Shown: positions 54,938 through 64,000, numbered from the stretch's first letter. The stretch: DNA of 64,000 nt from Thalassospira lucentensis (GCF_011806425.1 NZ_JAATOV010000002.1:868001-932000); one strand, 5' to 3'. Program-made: numbers and translations. The notes: generated from the letters alone by a model not told the origin.

Positions 54938-57070
54938 CTACTTACCTTCTCCGCCAAATAAGTCGCTTGCAGACAAAGTATCATGATGGTCAACAGTTAG
55001 CCTGTGTGTCTTTCCATCCCAAATGACTTCCACACGGCTAAGTTTGCTTTTAAGGCCTCGGAATGCCGCTCTTTTTTCAAGCATTCTAGCGGCATCCTGT
55101 TCAGATACGTCTAACCCAATTACTTTCGATCCTGTAATCGACAGATACGTTAGAAAGCATCCGATCCCAAATGAGAGCCACGAAAAAATATTAGATTGCG
55201 TGAAAAATGCCGGCGCAAATAAACATACTGAAACAGCGTATGCCAAATATGTCTTTGATTTTTTATTATTATCCAGTCTTCGAGAAACATCAAAAAACAA
55301 TGCATCTAGCGCCTCCCTATCTTCTTCCTTAATGAGCTCTAGTGCACCTTTGCTCTCAAAGATTTCGTTTTCTGCATGCTCCAAATCTGATTTTATCTTT
55401 TTTATCTCTGAAGATTTTTCTTTCGTTATTTTTTTCACATTTTCCTGACCCTTAGCTCTCTCCTCTTCGAGGTAAGGGTGCAACATCTCATCAAATAACT
55501 CCGATATATTATTTTCTGTAAGCGTGCTTGGCACCCCAAGCGTCTTATCCATCAAGACTTCTGCGGCGCGACTATGAGAAATCAATAGGTCAAGTTGCCT
55601 CATTTTCTCTTCGTCACCCAAATCTCTGGTCACTCTCGCTACCGCTTCGACTACACTGGGTCGAATTGCTAGTACACGCTCACAGTTTGAAAGCAACATG
55701 CGCTTCGGGACTTCTAACTGTTCGTCTCCAAATCCTGTACGAAACCACATAGTCGCAGCTAGAAGCTTGCGGTGAATGACAGGCGGCACATGACCTACAG
55801 ACAGGAAGCCATTTTCAATACACCTCTTTTGAACAACCTGTGCCAACAGACCGTTACGCGTTATGATGAGAAACTTAGACTGGAAAATATCAGGGCTTTC
55901 ATGCCCACTGCGCTGACGCATTACCAGTGTTGTAATGTCAGAATCGTGCTCTCTCGCATGTATATTGTTTTGAAAACTTAGCGCTGCATATATCTCATTC
56001 CTCGCATCTCGGTCGAAATATTTGGTCTCACCGGGGAATTGCTCTAGGTCTCGATATCTAGTTTGAACATCTTCTGTCAGTAGAATACGAGCAGGTTCTC
56101 GCGCCACCTGCTCGACAAACTCCCTCATTACTTCGCCCCTTGCTAAGGCCTGAGCAGTGGGACCAGTTGGCCTAGGATTTTTTAGGACTGCTAAAAGGCT
56201 ATGCTGAATTTCGGCGATACTTTGACCAAAAACACGTACAGTGACACCTACTCTTTGCAACTCTTGAATAATATGCTGTGTATTTTGCCTTGCGGCAGCA
56301 CCTGAAACACCCAGAAGCTCCATCGCAACTGGAGCATCAAGATACACCACCAAATTTGACTGCTGAACAGATTGCGAAGGTTTCACAAAATCTTGCACCA
56401 CCTCTGTCAGCAAGCCGATTGATGCTATTTTAGACAGAATTTCCGCAGTTTGCGGCTTATTTTCAATAGCGTACCGAACAAATCGGGCACAAAGAAATTC
56501 TTCTTCATCACTAATTCGAGAAACTTTTGGAATTTCGGTAAATTGCCGAAGTGTACCGTTTTCGTCTTTTCCTGTTCGGGTTTCGAACTCAACGTTCTTT
56601 TCGCTAAACGCTTCAACGTAAAGAAGCCATTCAATCAGAATGTCTTCAAATTCCTCAACCTCCCTAGGAATGGCAGTTAATGGCGACAAAGCCTCTGAAA
56701 ATTCTTTGAACTCTAACGCAATTGTTCGTAGTGCCTCACTTGCAGAGGTTTCATTTGATGTGTCACCAATTTCTTCAGGCAAATTTACTACATACGGCCC
56801 TTGAGGAAGCTTTTCGGACTCAGGATAAATCCAATTCACTTCAAGTAGGAAAGGAACAAAAACCTCAACGATGTCAGCTGTGAAATTCCAGCGATACGCC
56901 TCCCTAACTTCTTGTGCAAATTCCTCAATATTAAGGAGCGAACCTTGTTTTGGCCGCAGAATAGGCTCAAAGAAAGGAATAAGCTTTTCAAATATGTTAT
57001 TGGAACCATTTCCTAGTCCGCTCAATGCGCCATAAACACGCACCGCAGATCTTGTCAGCGAAGTGGTCAT
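54938..57070 (-). CDS. PIN-like nuclease-domain membrane protein, horizontally acquired
   Basis: I do not recognise this 710-residue protein as a named family. The N-terminal 230 residues are acidic and helical. Residues about 238-425 look like a PIN nuclease domain: VVYLDAPVAMELLG (D245) as first strand, E287 in SIAEIQHSLL, D376/D378 in REHDSDITTLVM and FLIITRNGLL as the last strand, where N406 replaces the usual aspartate. A charged coiled coil (about 530-585) precedes two membrane helices (608-622 and 627-645), then a short basic domain. The DNA is visibly richer in A and T than its neighbours and the codon choice differs. AAGGAGGG precedes the ATG. It stands alone on the minus strand between rplS and leuC. 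A defence or stress effector is possible. Confidence 0.7.
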   Translation of the reverse strand: MTTSLTRSAVRVYGALSGLGNGSNNIFEKLIPFFEPILRPKQGSLLNIEEFAQEVREAYRWNFTADIVEVFVPFLLEVNWIYPESEKLPQGPYVVNLPEEIGDTSNETSASEALRTIALEFKEFSEALSPLTAIPREVEEFEDILIEWLLYVEAFSEKNVEFETRTGKDENGTLRQFTEIPKVSRISDEEEFLCARFVRYAIENKPQTAEILSKIASIGLLTEVVQDFVKPSQSVQQSNLVVYLDAPVAMELLGVSGAAARQNTQHIIQELQRVGVTVRVFGQSIAEIQHSLLAVLKNPRPTGPTAQALARGEVMREFVEQVAREPARILLTEDVQTRYRDLEQFPGETKYFDRDARNEIYAALSFQNNIHAREHDSDITTLVMRQRSGHESPDIFQSKFLIITRNGLLAQVVQKRCIENGFLSVGHVPPVIHRKLLAATMWFRTGFGDEQLEVPKRMLLSNCERVLAIRPSVVEAVARVTRDLGDEEKMRQLDLLISHSRAAEVLMDKTLGVPSTLTENNISELFDEMLHPYLEEERAKGQENVKKITKEKSSEIKKIKSDLEHAENEIFESKGALELIKEEDREALDALFFDVSRRLDNNKKSKTYLAYAVSVCLFAPAFFTQSNIFSWLSFGIGCFLTYLSITGSKVIGLDVSEQDAARMLEKRAAFRGLKSKLSRVEVIWDGKTHRLTVDHHDTLSASDLFGGEGK

Positions 57071-57743
57071 ACACCCTCCTTATTGAAACAGACCATGAAC
57101 TACCCACAATTGATATATCCTGCATCACTATCCATCAATGATTGATTTCATTAAGAATATCTCCATATATCACAGCACTTCCGCGACATATCAGTCTCCC
57201 ATTTGACTAATCGTGCCACGCATTACCTGGTCGTTTTACAGCCCGTCCCGGCCCTAAAGTCAGGTGACAGACTGAAAAGAAATACACTCATTACGTGCAT
57301 TATACCGAATCGCACGATTTCCTTGCGTTTCTGCAATCTCCCCAGAAACTGCGGGATACAATCATCAGATTCTATTATATCAGATATCTGTAACTTACTG
57401 ATATTTCCGGCCATTTGACTACTATGGGATGCTGTTTTTCGCGTGGTTCTATTTAAGGATGTGGTGGATTGAAAAACACCCGCCCCTTGGCTTGCGATTT
57501 AAGGGACGAGGTGTATAAAGGCACTCCCGCGGCAAAAACGAACAAACCCGTGTGGTTCTGGATAATAAAATTTCGCAAGCCGGGACAAACCCGGATGCCC
57601 GGAGGAACAGGCGACAACGTGCGCCAATTGGGGCTGTCATCCCTTTATGGGACTTCGCCCATATTTCCCCCGGTTCATGTCCGATCTGCGCTTATGAGTT
57701 TGCTCGTCGCTGCATAAAAGATCGATTTTAAGAGGAGGTCGAG
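57071..57743. other. Long non-coding region between the insert gene and leuC
   Basis: The left 350 bases are AT-rich like the insert gene and probably belong to the insert. The right 300 bases have the composition of the host and should hold the leuC promoter and leader. A small hairpin CCGGG-ACAAA-CCCGG lies near 57580. An 82-codon frame opens from a TTG at 57469 but has no ribosome site. No T-box, tRNA or known riboswitch pattern was seen. Confidence 0.5.
57110..57138 (-). promoter_or_regulatory. Possible promoter of the 710-residue gene
   Basis: On the minus strand TTGATG (57138-57133) and TATCAA (57115-57110) are spaced by 17 bases, about 40 bases before the start codon. Confidence 0.35.
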
Positions 57744-59150
57744 ATGGGTGCGCCTAAAACCCTTTTTGACAAGATTTGGGAAAGTCATGTGGTCGACACG
57801 CAGGATGATGGAACCTGCCTGATTTATATTGACCGTCATCTCGTCCATGAAGTGACCAGCCCGCAGGCCTTTGAAGGCCTTCGCAATTCGGGCCGTAAAG
57901 TCCGCCATCCGGAATTGACCCTTGCGGTTCCTGATCACAACGTTCCGACGTCTGATCGTTCCCAGGGCATCAAGGAAGAAGACAGCCGCATTCAGGTTGA
58001 AACCCTTGATCAGAACGCCAAAGACACCGGCATTCATTACTTCCCGATGTCTGACCTGCGTCAGGGCATTGTGCACATTGTCGGCCCCGAAGAAGGCTTT
58101 ACCCTTCCGGGTGTGACCATGGTTTGCGGTGATTCGCATACCTCCACCCACGGGGCGTTTGGTGCGCTGGCATTTGGCATTGGCACGTCCGAAGTCGAAC
58201 ACGTTCTTGCCACCCAGACCCTGGTTCAGAAGCCTGCGAAAAACATGCTGGTTAAGGTCGAAGGCGACCTGCACCCGGGTGTTACCGCCAAGGACATCAC
58301 CCTTGCGATCATCGGACGCATCGGCACCGCCGGTGGTACTGGCTATGTTATCGAATATGCCGGTTCGGCCATTCGCGCCCTGTCGGTCGAAGGCCGTATG
58401 ACCGTTTGTAATATGTCGATCGAAGGTGGCGCACGCGCTGGCCTGATCGCACCGGATGAGAAAACCTTTGAATATATCAAAGGCCGTCCGATGGCACCCA
58501 AAGGTGCCGCCTTTGAACAGGCTGTTGAATACTGGAAGACCCTTCCGTCTGACGAAGGTGCGCATTACGACAAGGTTGTCGAACTTGATGCCGCCGACAT
58601 CGTCCCGCAGGTTACCTGGGGCACGAGCCCGGAAGACGTCGTTCCGGTCACCGGCACCGTGCCATTCCCAAAAGATGGCAAGGACGCTGGCAAGCAGAAA
58701 GCCATCGAGCGTTCGCTCGAATATATGGGCCTGACCGCAGGCACCCCGATCGAAGAGATCAAAATTGATCGTGTCTTCATCGGTTCGTGCACCAATGGCC
58801 GTATCGAAGATCTGCGCGCCGTTGCCGAAGTCGCCAAAGGTCGCAAAGTCTCCGAAACCGTCAATGCGATGATTGTTCCGGGTTCTGGTCTTGTGAAAGA
58901 ACAGGCCGAGGCCGAAGGCCTGCACGAAATCTTTATCGAAGCTGGTTTTGATTGGCGTGAACCGGGTTGCTCAATGTGTCTGGCGATGAACCCAGACCGT
59001 CTGGAACCGGGCGAGCGTTGCGCATCAACCTCGAACCGTAACTTCGAAGGCCGTCAGGGCCGTGGGGGACGTACCCACTTGGTCAGCCCGGCCATGGCAG
59101 CAGCTGCTGCGATCACCGGTCATCTGACCGACATTCGTAAACTCGGTTAA
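57744..59150 (+). CDS. leuC: 3-isopropylmalate dehydratase large subunit
   Basis: LeuC with LeuD isomerises 2- to 3-isopropylmalate in leucine synthesis. The 468-residue aconitase-family subunit has cluster cysteines in [12 protein letters not shown] and in [13 protein letters not shown], and the [23 protein letters not shown] and [13 protein letters not shown] motifs. The ATG has AAGAGGAGGTCGAG upstream, a strong ribosome site. It begins the leuC-orf-leuD-leuB cluster. Confidence 0.97.
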   Translation: MGAPKTLFDKIWESHVVDTQDDGTCLIYIDRHLVHEVTSPQAFEGLRNSGRKVRHPELTLAVPDHNVPTSDRSQGIKEEDSRIQVETLDQNAKDTGIHYFPMSDLRQGIVHIVGPEEGFTLPGVTMVCGDSHTSTHGAFGALAFGIGTSEVEHVLATQTLVQKPAKNMLVKVEGDLHPGVTAKDITLAIIGRIGTAGGTGYVIEYAGSAIRALSVEGRMTVCNMSIEGGARAGLIAPDEKTFEYIKGRPMAPKGAAFEQAVEYWKTLPSDEGAHYDKVVELDAADIVPQVTWGTSPEDVVPVTGTVPFPKDGKDAGKQKAIERSLEYMGLTAGTPIEEIKIDRVFIGSCTNGRIEDLRAVAEVAKGRKVSETVNAMIVPGSGLVKEQAEAEGLHEIFIEAGFDWREPGCSMCLAMNPDRLEPGERCASTSNRNFEGRQGRGGRTHLVSPAMAAAAAITGHLTDIRKLG

Positions 59151-59161
59151 GACAGGTTCCC

Positions 59162-59350
59162 ATGGCAGAACAGGCTCACATCAATTTTCGCGAAGCGGCC
59201 CCACGCATGGGGCGCGCTCCGGTGCTCGAACAGCTTTTGCCGCAACTGACGGGCATTAACCTGCCTGACTTTGTTGCGCAGGATCTCGACGCAACCGAAG
59301 AATTGATCGAAGCACTTGGTCTCGCTTGGGAAACCGGAAGCAAGGGATAA
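59162..59350 (+). CDS. Small conserved-looking protein between leuC and leuD
   Basis: A 62-residue ORF fills the gap between leuC (11 bases before) and leuD (4 bases after) almost exactly, with ACAGG upstream of its ATG. The sequence is amphipathic and helical ([35 protein letters not shown]), without cysteines or membrane segments. The tight packing argues that it is translated. I know no family for it; a role in assembly or regulation of the LeuCD isomerase is a guess. Confidence 0.6.
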   Translation: MAEQAHINFREAAPRMGRAPVLEQLLPQLTGINLPDFVAQDLDATEELIEALGLAWETGSKG

Positions 59351-59354
59351 GACA

Positions 59355-59966
59355 ATGGATAAATTCAACACACTGACCGGCGTCGCAGCTCCGCTGCCGA
59401 TGATCAATGTCGATACCGACATGATCATTCCCAAACAGTTCCTCAAAACCATCAAACGGTCCGGCCTTGGCAAGAACCTGTTTGATGAAATGCGCTATGA
59501 TGACAATGGCAACGAAATCCCTGATTTCGTTCTGAACAAGCCAGCTTATCGTAACGCGCAGATCTTGGTTTCGGGTGACAACTTTGGCTGCGGTTCTTCG
59601 CGTGAACACGCACCTTGGTCGCTGCTTGATTTTGGCATTCGCTGCGTGATCGCACCAAGCTTTGCCGACATTTTCTATAACAACTGCTTTAAGAACGGCA
59701 TCCTTCCGATCCGTCTGCCGCAGGAAGATGTCGACAAGCTGATGTCTGATGCCGAACGTGGCTCCAACGCCACCGTGACGATTGACCTGGAAAAACAGGA
59801 AATCACCGGCCCGGATGGCGGTTGCATCAAGTTCGAAGTCGAAGCCTTCCGCAAGCATTGCCTGCTGAACGGCCTTGATGACATCGGACTGACCCTGCAA
59901 AAGGGCGACGCCATCAATGAATTCGAAGCCAAACGCGCTGCAAGTCAGCCTTGGCTGTCGCTTTAA
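59355..59966 (+). CDS. leuD: 3-isopropylmalate dehydratase small subunit
   Basis: The 203-residue swivelling-domain partner of Leu[35 protein letters not shown] and [17 protein letters not shown] are the family motifs. The ATG at 59355 begins [14 protein letters not shown]; the frame extends back to 59316 inside the small upstream ORF and is rejected there. A hairpin with a T-run separates it from leuB. Confidence 0.96.
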   Translation: MDKFNTLTGVAAPLPMINVDTDMIIPKQFLKTIKRSGLGKNLFDEMRYDDNGNEIPDFVLNKPAYRNAQILVSGDNFGCGSSREHAPWSLLDFGIRCVIAPSFADIFYNNCFKNGILPIRLPQEDVDKLMSDAERGSNATVTIDLEKQEITGPDGGCIKFEVEAFRKHCLLNGLDDIGLTLQKGDAINEFEAKRAASQPWLSL

Positions 59967-59970
59967 GTCA

Positions 59971-60008
59971 AAAAGGGGTGGCTGGTTCAATGCCGGCCGC
60001 CCCTTTTT
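59971..60008 (+). terminator. Hairpin with T-run between leuD and leuB
   Basis: AAAAGGGG-TGGC pairs with GCCG-CCCCTTTTT around a short loop, with TTTTTC at the end. Being inside an operon-like set, it is probably a partial terminator that lowers leuB relative to leuCD, or marks a separate leuB transcript. Confidence 0.6.
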
Positions 60009-60057
60009 CATCTTTGCGGGGTGAAATTCCCCGATAAATACCGGGAAGGATTCATTT

Positions 60058-61161
60058 ATGACCATCACCAAAAAAGTTTTGATGCTGCCGGGCGACGGAA
60101 TTGGCCCAGAAGTCACCCGTCAGGTTCGCCGTGTCATGGACTGGATGGAAAAAAAGCGGAACGTTAAATTTGACGTTACCGAAGGCCTGATTGGCGGCGC
60201 GTCAATTGATGCCCATAACAATCCGCTAACCGACGAAACCTTGGCCGATGCCATGGCGGCGGATGCGGTTCTTTTGGGCGCTGTTGGTGGTCCGAAATGG
60301 GATGACCTTCCGTTCGATATCAAACCGGAACGCGGCCTTTTGAAAATCCGCAAGGAAATGGGCCTTTTTGCCAACCTGCGTCCAGCCCTTGTGTTTGATG
60401 CGCTGGCCGGTGCGTCTTCACTTAAAGAAGACATCGTCAAGGGTCTGGACATCATGATCCTGCGCGAATTGACCGGTGGTATCTATTTCGGTCAGCCGCG
60501 CGGCATCGAAGAACGCGACGGCGTTCGCTTTGGCTTTAACACCCTTGTGTATTCCGAGCCGGAAGTCGAACGTATTGCGCGCGTTGCCTTTGATATGGCG
60601 ATGAAACGTGACAAGCGTCTGTGCTCGGTCGACAAAGCCAACGTTCTGGAATCCACCGTTCTGTGGCGCGAAGTTGTCGAACGCGTTGCCAAAGACTTCC
60701 CGGAAGTCGATCTCAGCCACATGTATGTTGATAACGCCTCCATGCAGTTGGTCCGTAACCCGAAACAGTTTGACGTGATGGTCACCACCAACATGTTTGG
60801 CGACATCCTGTCTGATTGTGCCGCGATGCTGACCGGATCCCTTGGCATGCTGCCATCGGCGTCGCTTGGTGCCGCCGACGAAAATGGTGCCCGCAAAGCG
60901 CTTTACGAGCCGGTACACGGCTCCGCCCCAGACATTGCCGGTCAGGACATCGCCAACCCGTTGGCAACCATCCTGTCCTTCGCAATGATGCTGCGTTACT
61001 CGTTTGATATGGGTGACGAAGCAACCTTGATCGAAACCGGTGTTCAGAACGTGCTGAAAGGGGGTCTGCGGACCGCCGACATCATGCAGGACGGCATGGC
61101 CAAAGTTTCGACCACGGTCATGGGCGAAGCCCTGATCAGCGAACTCGACAAAATGGCCTGA
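60058..61161 (+). CDS. leuB: 3-isopropylmalate dehydrogenase
   Basis: LeuB oxidises and decarboxylates 3-isopropylmalate with NAD. The 367-residue protein has [20 protein letters not shown] at the start, the [18 protein letters not shown] substrate loop ([19 protein letters not shown]), [13 protein letters not shown], and the cofactor region [28 protein letters not shown] precedes the ATG. Last step of leucine-branch genes present here; leuA is elsewhere. Confidence 0.97.
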   Translation: MTITKKVLMLPGDGIGPEVTRQVRRVMDWMEKKRNVKFDVTEGLIGGASIDAHNNPLTDETLADAMAADAVLLGAVGGPKWDDLPFDIKPERGLLKIRKEMGLFANLRPALVFDALAGASSLKEDIVKGLDIMILRELTGGIYFGQPRGIEERDGVRFGFNTLVYSEPEVERIARVAFDMAMKRDKRLCSVDKANVLESTVLWREVVERVAKDFPEVDLSHMYVDNASMQLVRNPKQFDVMVTTNMFGDILSDCAAMLTGSLGMLPSASLGAADENGARKALYEPVHGSAPDIAGQDIANPLATILSFAMMLRYSFDMGDEATLIETGVQNVLKGGLRTADIMQDGMAKVSTTVMGEALISELDKMA

Positions 61162-61192
61162 TCTTCGGATCAGCCAGCCATTTCGAAATATG

Positions 61193-61228
61193 CAGGCCGG
61201 GCGGCTTTATCGCCCGGCCTGTTTTTGT
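61193..61228 (+). terminator. Rho-independent terminator after leuB
   Basis: CAGGCCGGGCG pairs perfectly with CGCCCGGCCTG around a 7-base loop, followed by TTTTTGTTTT. Confidence 0.92.
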
Positions 61229-61340
61229 TTTGCACCCTGTTTGTTTCCGGGATTGGGTTGACACTGCGCGACACACACAAGAAGGTGTGAGGGTAAAATC
61301 AACAAGGAACGCGTTTTAAAACGCCACCAAGCAGGTCCAC

Positions 61341-63386
61341 ATGAGCAAAGCAAAAATCATCATTGGCGGCGTTGCTGTCGTTGCCATCGCCGCAACGGCC
61401 GCGCATTTTGCCGCACCGACATTCTTTGAAAATCAATTCCGCGCCTATCTGACCAATCCGAAATCGGATTTGCGGGGCGAGTTTGATAATTTCCACCTGT
61501 CGCTGCTTGAAGGCACCATGTCCGCCACCAACGTGTCGCTGCGCACCCGCGATGGCGCGACCATGACTGGTGTTGGCGTCGTGCTGGAACAGGTCAATTG
61601 GTTTACCCTGCTTAATGCCAACCCGTTTAGCGATACATTGGCCGGGCTCGCCTTGGTTGAAAACGCCGAAATCACCTATAACGGCGCAACGGTCACATCC
61701 CCGGCCGTCTCCCTAAGCGATGTTCGCATGATCGAAAAGGATGGCCGGATCACCTATGCCGCCCAATCAGGCGAACTGTCCGATATCAAGGCCAATGACG
61801 GTGCGGGCACAACCGCCACCGCCGATCTGGTCGCGCTTGAAAACGTGACGGAAACACGCTTTGACGGCATGACGCTGCAAAACCTTAATGTGGATATCGC
61901 CCCCGAAAACCAAAGCCTGTCAGTTGAAACCGCATCATTAAGCAACTGCGAAGTGACCCAGTCTCTTCAGGCCATCCTGCAAATGCCCGATGAACCGTTT
62001 GAGTTCTGCTCTGCCGTGTCGGGAACCGGGTTTGAAGCAAAACTCCCGCGTAAAACCGACGTCACCATCGCAAGCTTCGGCGTGACCAAACTGTCCACGG
62101 CCGGGGTGCAGGACGCGGTTATCACCGACATCAAAGCGGTCGAAAATGACCAACCGATTTTCTCGGCCGGTGAAGTCAACCTGACCGGCCTTCATCAAAG
62201 CCTGCGTGCGGATGAATTTAACGGCGATCAAAAGTTGGATGACCGCGAATGGCAACACCTGATTGATAACCTGTCGATCGGTGCTTTTTCTGTCACCGAC
62301 ATGTCCGCCGGCGACAACGAAGTTTCTGGCACGATCAAAAACTTCGCTATCAGCGACTTAAAAGACGGTGCACTTGGCAAAATAACTTTGTCTGGCCTTA
62401 AATTCCAATTGCCGAACAACGAAGACAAGCCGGTTTTGAACATTACCAGTTTTGAAATGTCGAACCTGTCGCTCGGCCGTCTGAAACAGATCGCAGACCT
62501 TTATAACGTCCAGACGAAAAGTGCCGATCCAACCGCACCAATCGAAGAATTCGAAGATGAAACGATCGGTGATATTGGCCTGATCCTGGCACCGATGGCC
62601 TATGAAAGCTTCTTGCTCAAAGACCTTTCCTTATCTGCCCAAAACCGGGACATCCGAAACTTTACGTTCGGCATCGATGAAGCCAGCAGCACCCTGTCTG
62701 ATCCCATCCGCCTTGAAGGATCAGGAACGACCTTTGCCAAAACGGCGGTGAGTTCTTATCGGGGAATGTATCTTGAACTCGACGACCAATCGCCGCTTAA
62801 GCCGATCATCTCATCGGTTCTTGGCGTCGACGATTTCAAACGCCTAAGCATGAATGCCAAACTTAATGTCGCCTGGGATGATCAAAGCGGTATCTATACC
62901 TATGATCTCGAAGACACATCAATTGATGACATTGGCAGCATCAGCCTCATGGCAAAGTTCGGCAATCTGACGCCTGAAATCATGGCAAAGTTGCACGCAA
63001 CCCATCTTGGTGAAACCGACGCGCTGAAAGACATTGCGCTGGGCAACACCAGCTTAAGAAATGCCAAACTTGAAGTCACCGGCGACCAGCTTCTTAAAGT
63101 CGCACTCAGACTAATCTCAACCGGTAACGGCCAAAGCCCAGAAGACCTTCAAATGGCTGTCGCGATGATTCTCATGCAAATGCAGGAAAAATTCGCGCAA
63201 CATGAACGTCTGTCCGATGCGCTGACCGAACTTGTCGACTGGTTCAATAATCCAAAGCATCTTGTGATCACGCTGGATCCCGAGGAACCAGTACAAATGA
63301 GCAAATTTGCCCAGCGCGATATCGATCCGCAAACCGCCGCCGATACGTTTGGCCTGACCATTCAGGCCAATGACGCCGCGCAATAA
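61341..63386 (+). CDS. Large membrane-anchored envelope protein, AsmA-like
   Basis: The 681-residue protein has one N-terminal membrane helix (about 5-26, KIIIGGVAVVAIAATAAHFA) and then an extended, beta-rich periplasmic part with repeated short strands such as LSLLEGTMSATNVSLRTRDG, in the manner of AsmA/TamB-like or DUF945-like proteins that bridge or organise the envelope. No catalytic motif is seen. A segment NGDQKLDDRE at 294-303 resembles an EF-hand calcium loop. It stands alone between two terminators. Function not known; the family link is by style. Confidence 0.55.
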   Translation: MSKAKIIIGGVAVVAIAATAAHFAAPTFFENQFRAYLTNPKSDLRGEFDNFHLSLLEGTMSATNVSLRTRDGATMTGVGVVLEQVNWFTLLNANPFSDTLAGLALVENAEITYNGATVTSPAVSLSDVRMIEKDGRITYAAQSGELSDIKANDGAGTTATADLVALENVTETRFDGMTLQNLNVDIAPENQSLSVETASLSNCEVTQSLQAILQMPDEPFEFCSAVSGTGFEAKLPRKTDVTIASFGVTKLSTAGVQDAVITDIKAVENDQPIFSAGEVNLTGLHQSLRADEFNGDQKLDDREWQHLIDNLSIGAFSVTDMSAGDNEVSGTIKNFAISDLKDGALGKITLSGLKFQLPNNEDKPVLNITSFEMSNLSLGRLKQIADLYNVQTKSADPTAPIEEFEDETIGDIGLILAPMAYESFLLKDLSLSAQNRDIRNFTFGIDEASSTLSDPIRLEGSGTTFAKTAVSSYRGMYLELDDQSPLKPIISSVLGVDDFKRLSMNAKLNVAWDDQSGIYTYDLEDTSIDDIGSISLMAKFGNLTPEIMAKLHATHLGETDALKDIALGNTSLRNAKLEVTGDQLLKVALRLISTGNGQSPEDLQMAVAMILMQMQEKFAQHERLSDALTELVDWFNNPKHLVITLDPEEPVQMSKFAQRDIDPQTAADTFGLTIQANDAAQ

Positions 63387-63408
63387 TCTTTGGCAATCTA
63401 AACACTGC

Positions 63409-63437
63409 AAAAGGCCGGGTTTTTCACCCGGCCTTTT
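63409..63437. terminator. Bidirectional terminator
   Basis: AAAAGGCCGGGT pairs with ACCCGGCCTTTT around a five-base loop, with flanking T- and A-runs. Its right arm overlaps the last codons of the minus-strand gene that follows. Confidence 0.87.
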
Positions 63438-64000
63438 TGTGATTAACGTCAAGTTCGACCGCATCACGCATCATCGGCGCAAACAAGGCCAATTTATCCG
63501 GATTACGATGAAGGAAAACATCAACGATCCGACCATCATGCTCCGACGCGCAAAGCCCTGTCGTCACCACCGCGCCTTCGCACATGACAAGCCAGCATTC
63601 CGTAGTATTGGAAACAAAATAAACGCTGGAACTGGTACTGCGTTTGCGCCAGATACCAGCAAAGAAACGCGCAACATTGTCACGGCCAAACACCGGATTA
63701 ACAGCCGCCGACGCTTTGCCCCCGCCATCAGAATGCATAATCACATCAGGTGCCAGCTGGTTTACCAATTCCCCCGCATCACCCGTGCTAAGCGCACGCA
63801 TAAAAGCCTGAATTCGAGAAGCATCGCACGGCTTTGCCGCGACCACCGGCGTCGCATCGCGGTCGCTTTCACGCGGCATTTTGCGTCGCGCGCGAAACAA
63901 AATTTGACGGGTATTATTTTCGGTTCGCCCAATCACCGGCGCGATGTCGTCATGGCTCCAGTCAAGGACATCATGAAGAACCAGCGTAACACGTTCCACC
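63424..64000 (-). CDS. ECF41-type sigma factor with SnoaL-like domain, C-terminal part
   Basis: About 191 residues are present and the frame runs off the right edge, so the N-terminus and sigma region 2 are missing. The visible part starts in sigma region 4 (ERVTLVLHDVLDWSHDDIAPVIGRTENNTRQILFRARRKM, here split in mind at the helix-turn-helix) and continues into a SnoaL/NTF2-like domain (about residues 55-180: IQAFMRALSTGDAGELVNQL, VFGRDNVARFFAGIW). ECF41 sigma factors use this fused domain in place of an anti-sigma factor to tune activity. Genes they control often lie upstream, outside the window. Confidence 0.82.
   Translation of the reverse strand, partial: VERVTLVLHDVLDWSHDDIAPVIGRTENNTRQILFRARRKMPRESDRDATPVVAAKPCDASRIQAFMRALSTGDAGELVNQLAPDVIMHSDGGGKASAAVNPVFGRDNVARFFAGIWRKRSTSSSVYFVSNTTECWLVMCEGAVVTTGLCASEHDGRIVDVFLHRNPDKLALFAPMMRDAVELDVNHKKAG

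Noticed and set aside
55023-56680. Plus-strand frames over the 710-residue gene (55023, 55528, 55772, 56450)
   Set aside because: All short, overlapping a continuous long minus-strand frame with a strong ribosome site.
57469-57717. 82-codon frame before leuC as a possible leucine leader peptide
   Set aside because: TTG start without a ribosome site, no run of leucine codons and no paired terminator/antiterminator seen.

Overview
The window reads as chromosomal DNA of a marine-type alphaproteobacterium of the Rhodospirillales, closest in feel to Thalassospira. This is inferred from gene content and order (proA-nadD-rsfS-rlmH, gpmI-envC-ctpA-polysaccharide deacetylase-rppH, ffh-rpsP-rimM-trmD-rplS-leuCDB, ccoNOQP/ccoGHIS with an FnrL-type regulator), not from any search. 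Coding density is high. I see no rRNA, tRNA, CRISPR array, IS element or prophage.

Layout. 1-6.5 kb: end of a phytase-like esterase gene, an RlmM/FtsJ-like methyltransferase, nadB, a MOSC protein, a GAF-GGDEF cyclase, a frameshifted small gene and an AEC transporter. 6.5-11.6 kb: an Atm1-type ABC exporter divergent from proA-nadD-rsfS-rlmH. 11.7-21.8 kb: an accessory block holding a DoxD/DoxA-like membrane protein, a soluble chemoreceptor fused to a solute-binding domain, a DeoR regulator, a PLP enzyme and APH-type kinase pair, an SDR, a DHFR-like protein, and sdaA behind a tandem glycine riboswitch. 22.0-28.5 kb: gpmI-envC-ctpA-deacetylase-rppH. In many alphaproteobacteria this set follows rlmH directly, so the accessory block looks like an insertion. 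28.5-34.8 kb: a small membrane protein, a Tam-like methyltransferase, an alpha/beta hydrolase, a squalene/phytoene synthase-family protein, pgk, dapF and a GNAT-like gene.

34.8-48.7 kb is a microaerobic respiration region: ccoNOQP (cbb3 oxidase), ccoGHIS (its assembly and copper-supply genes) and an FnrL-like regulator with the Cys set for an oxygen-sensitive Fe-S cluster. FNR-type sites lie before the GNAT-like gene, before ccoN and, more weakly, before ccoG. Between the two cco operons sits a FecI-FecR-TonB receptor cassette, probably for heme or another iron compound, with a Fur-box-like sequence upstream.

48.9-63.4 kb: panB-panC, ffh-rpsP-rimM-trmD-rplS, leuC-(small ORF)-leuD-leuB, a large AsmA-like envelope protein, and at the right edge the C-terminal part of an ECF41-type sigma factor. 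Between rplS and leuC lies an AT-rich insert with one 710-residue gene on the opposite strand. The protein combines a PIN-nuclease-like centre, a coiled coil and two membrane helices, and is the best candidate here for an undescribed system (possibly a single-gene defence or stress effector). The chemoreceptor/solute-binding fusion with its neighbouring catabolic genes is the second.
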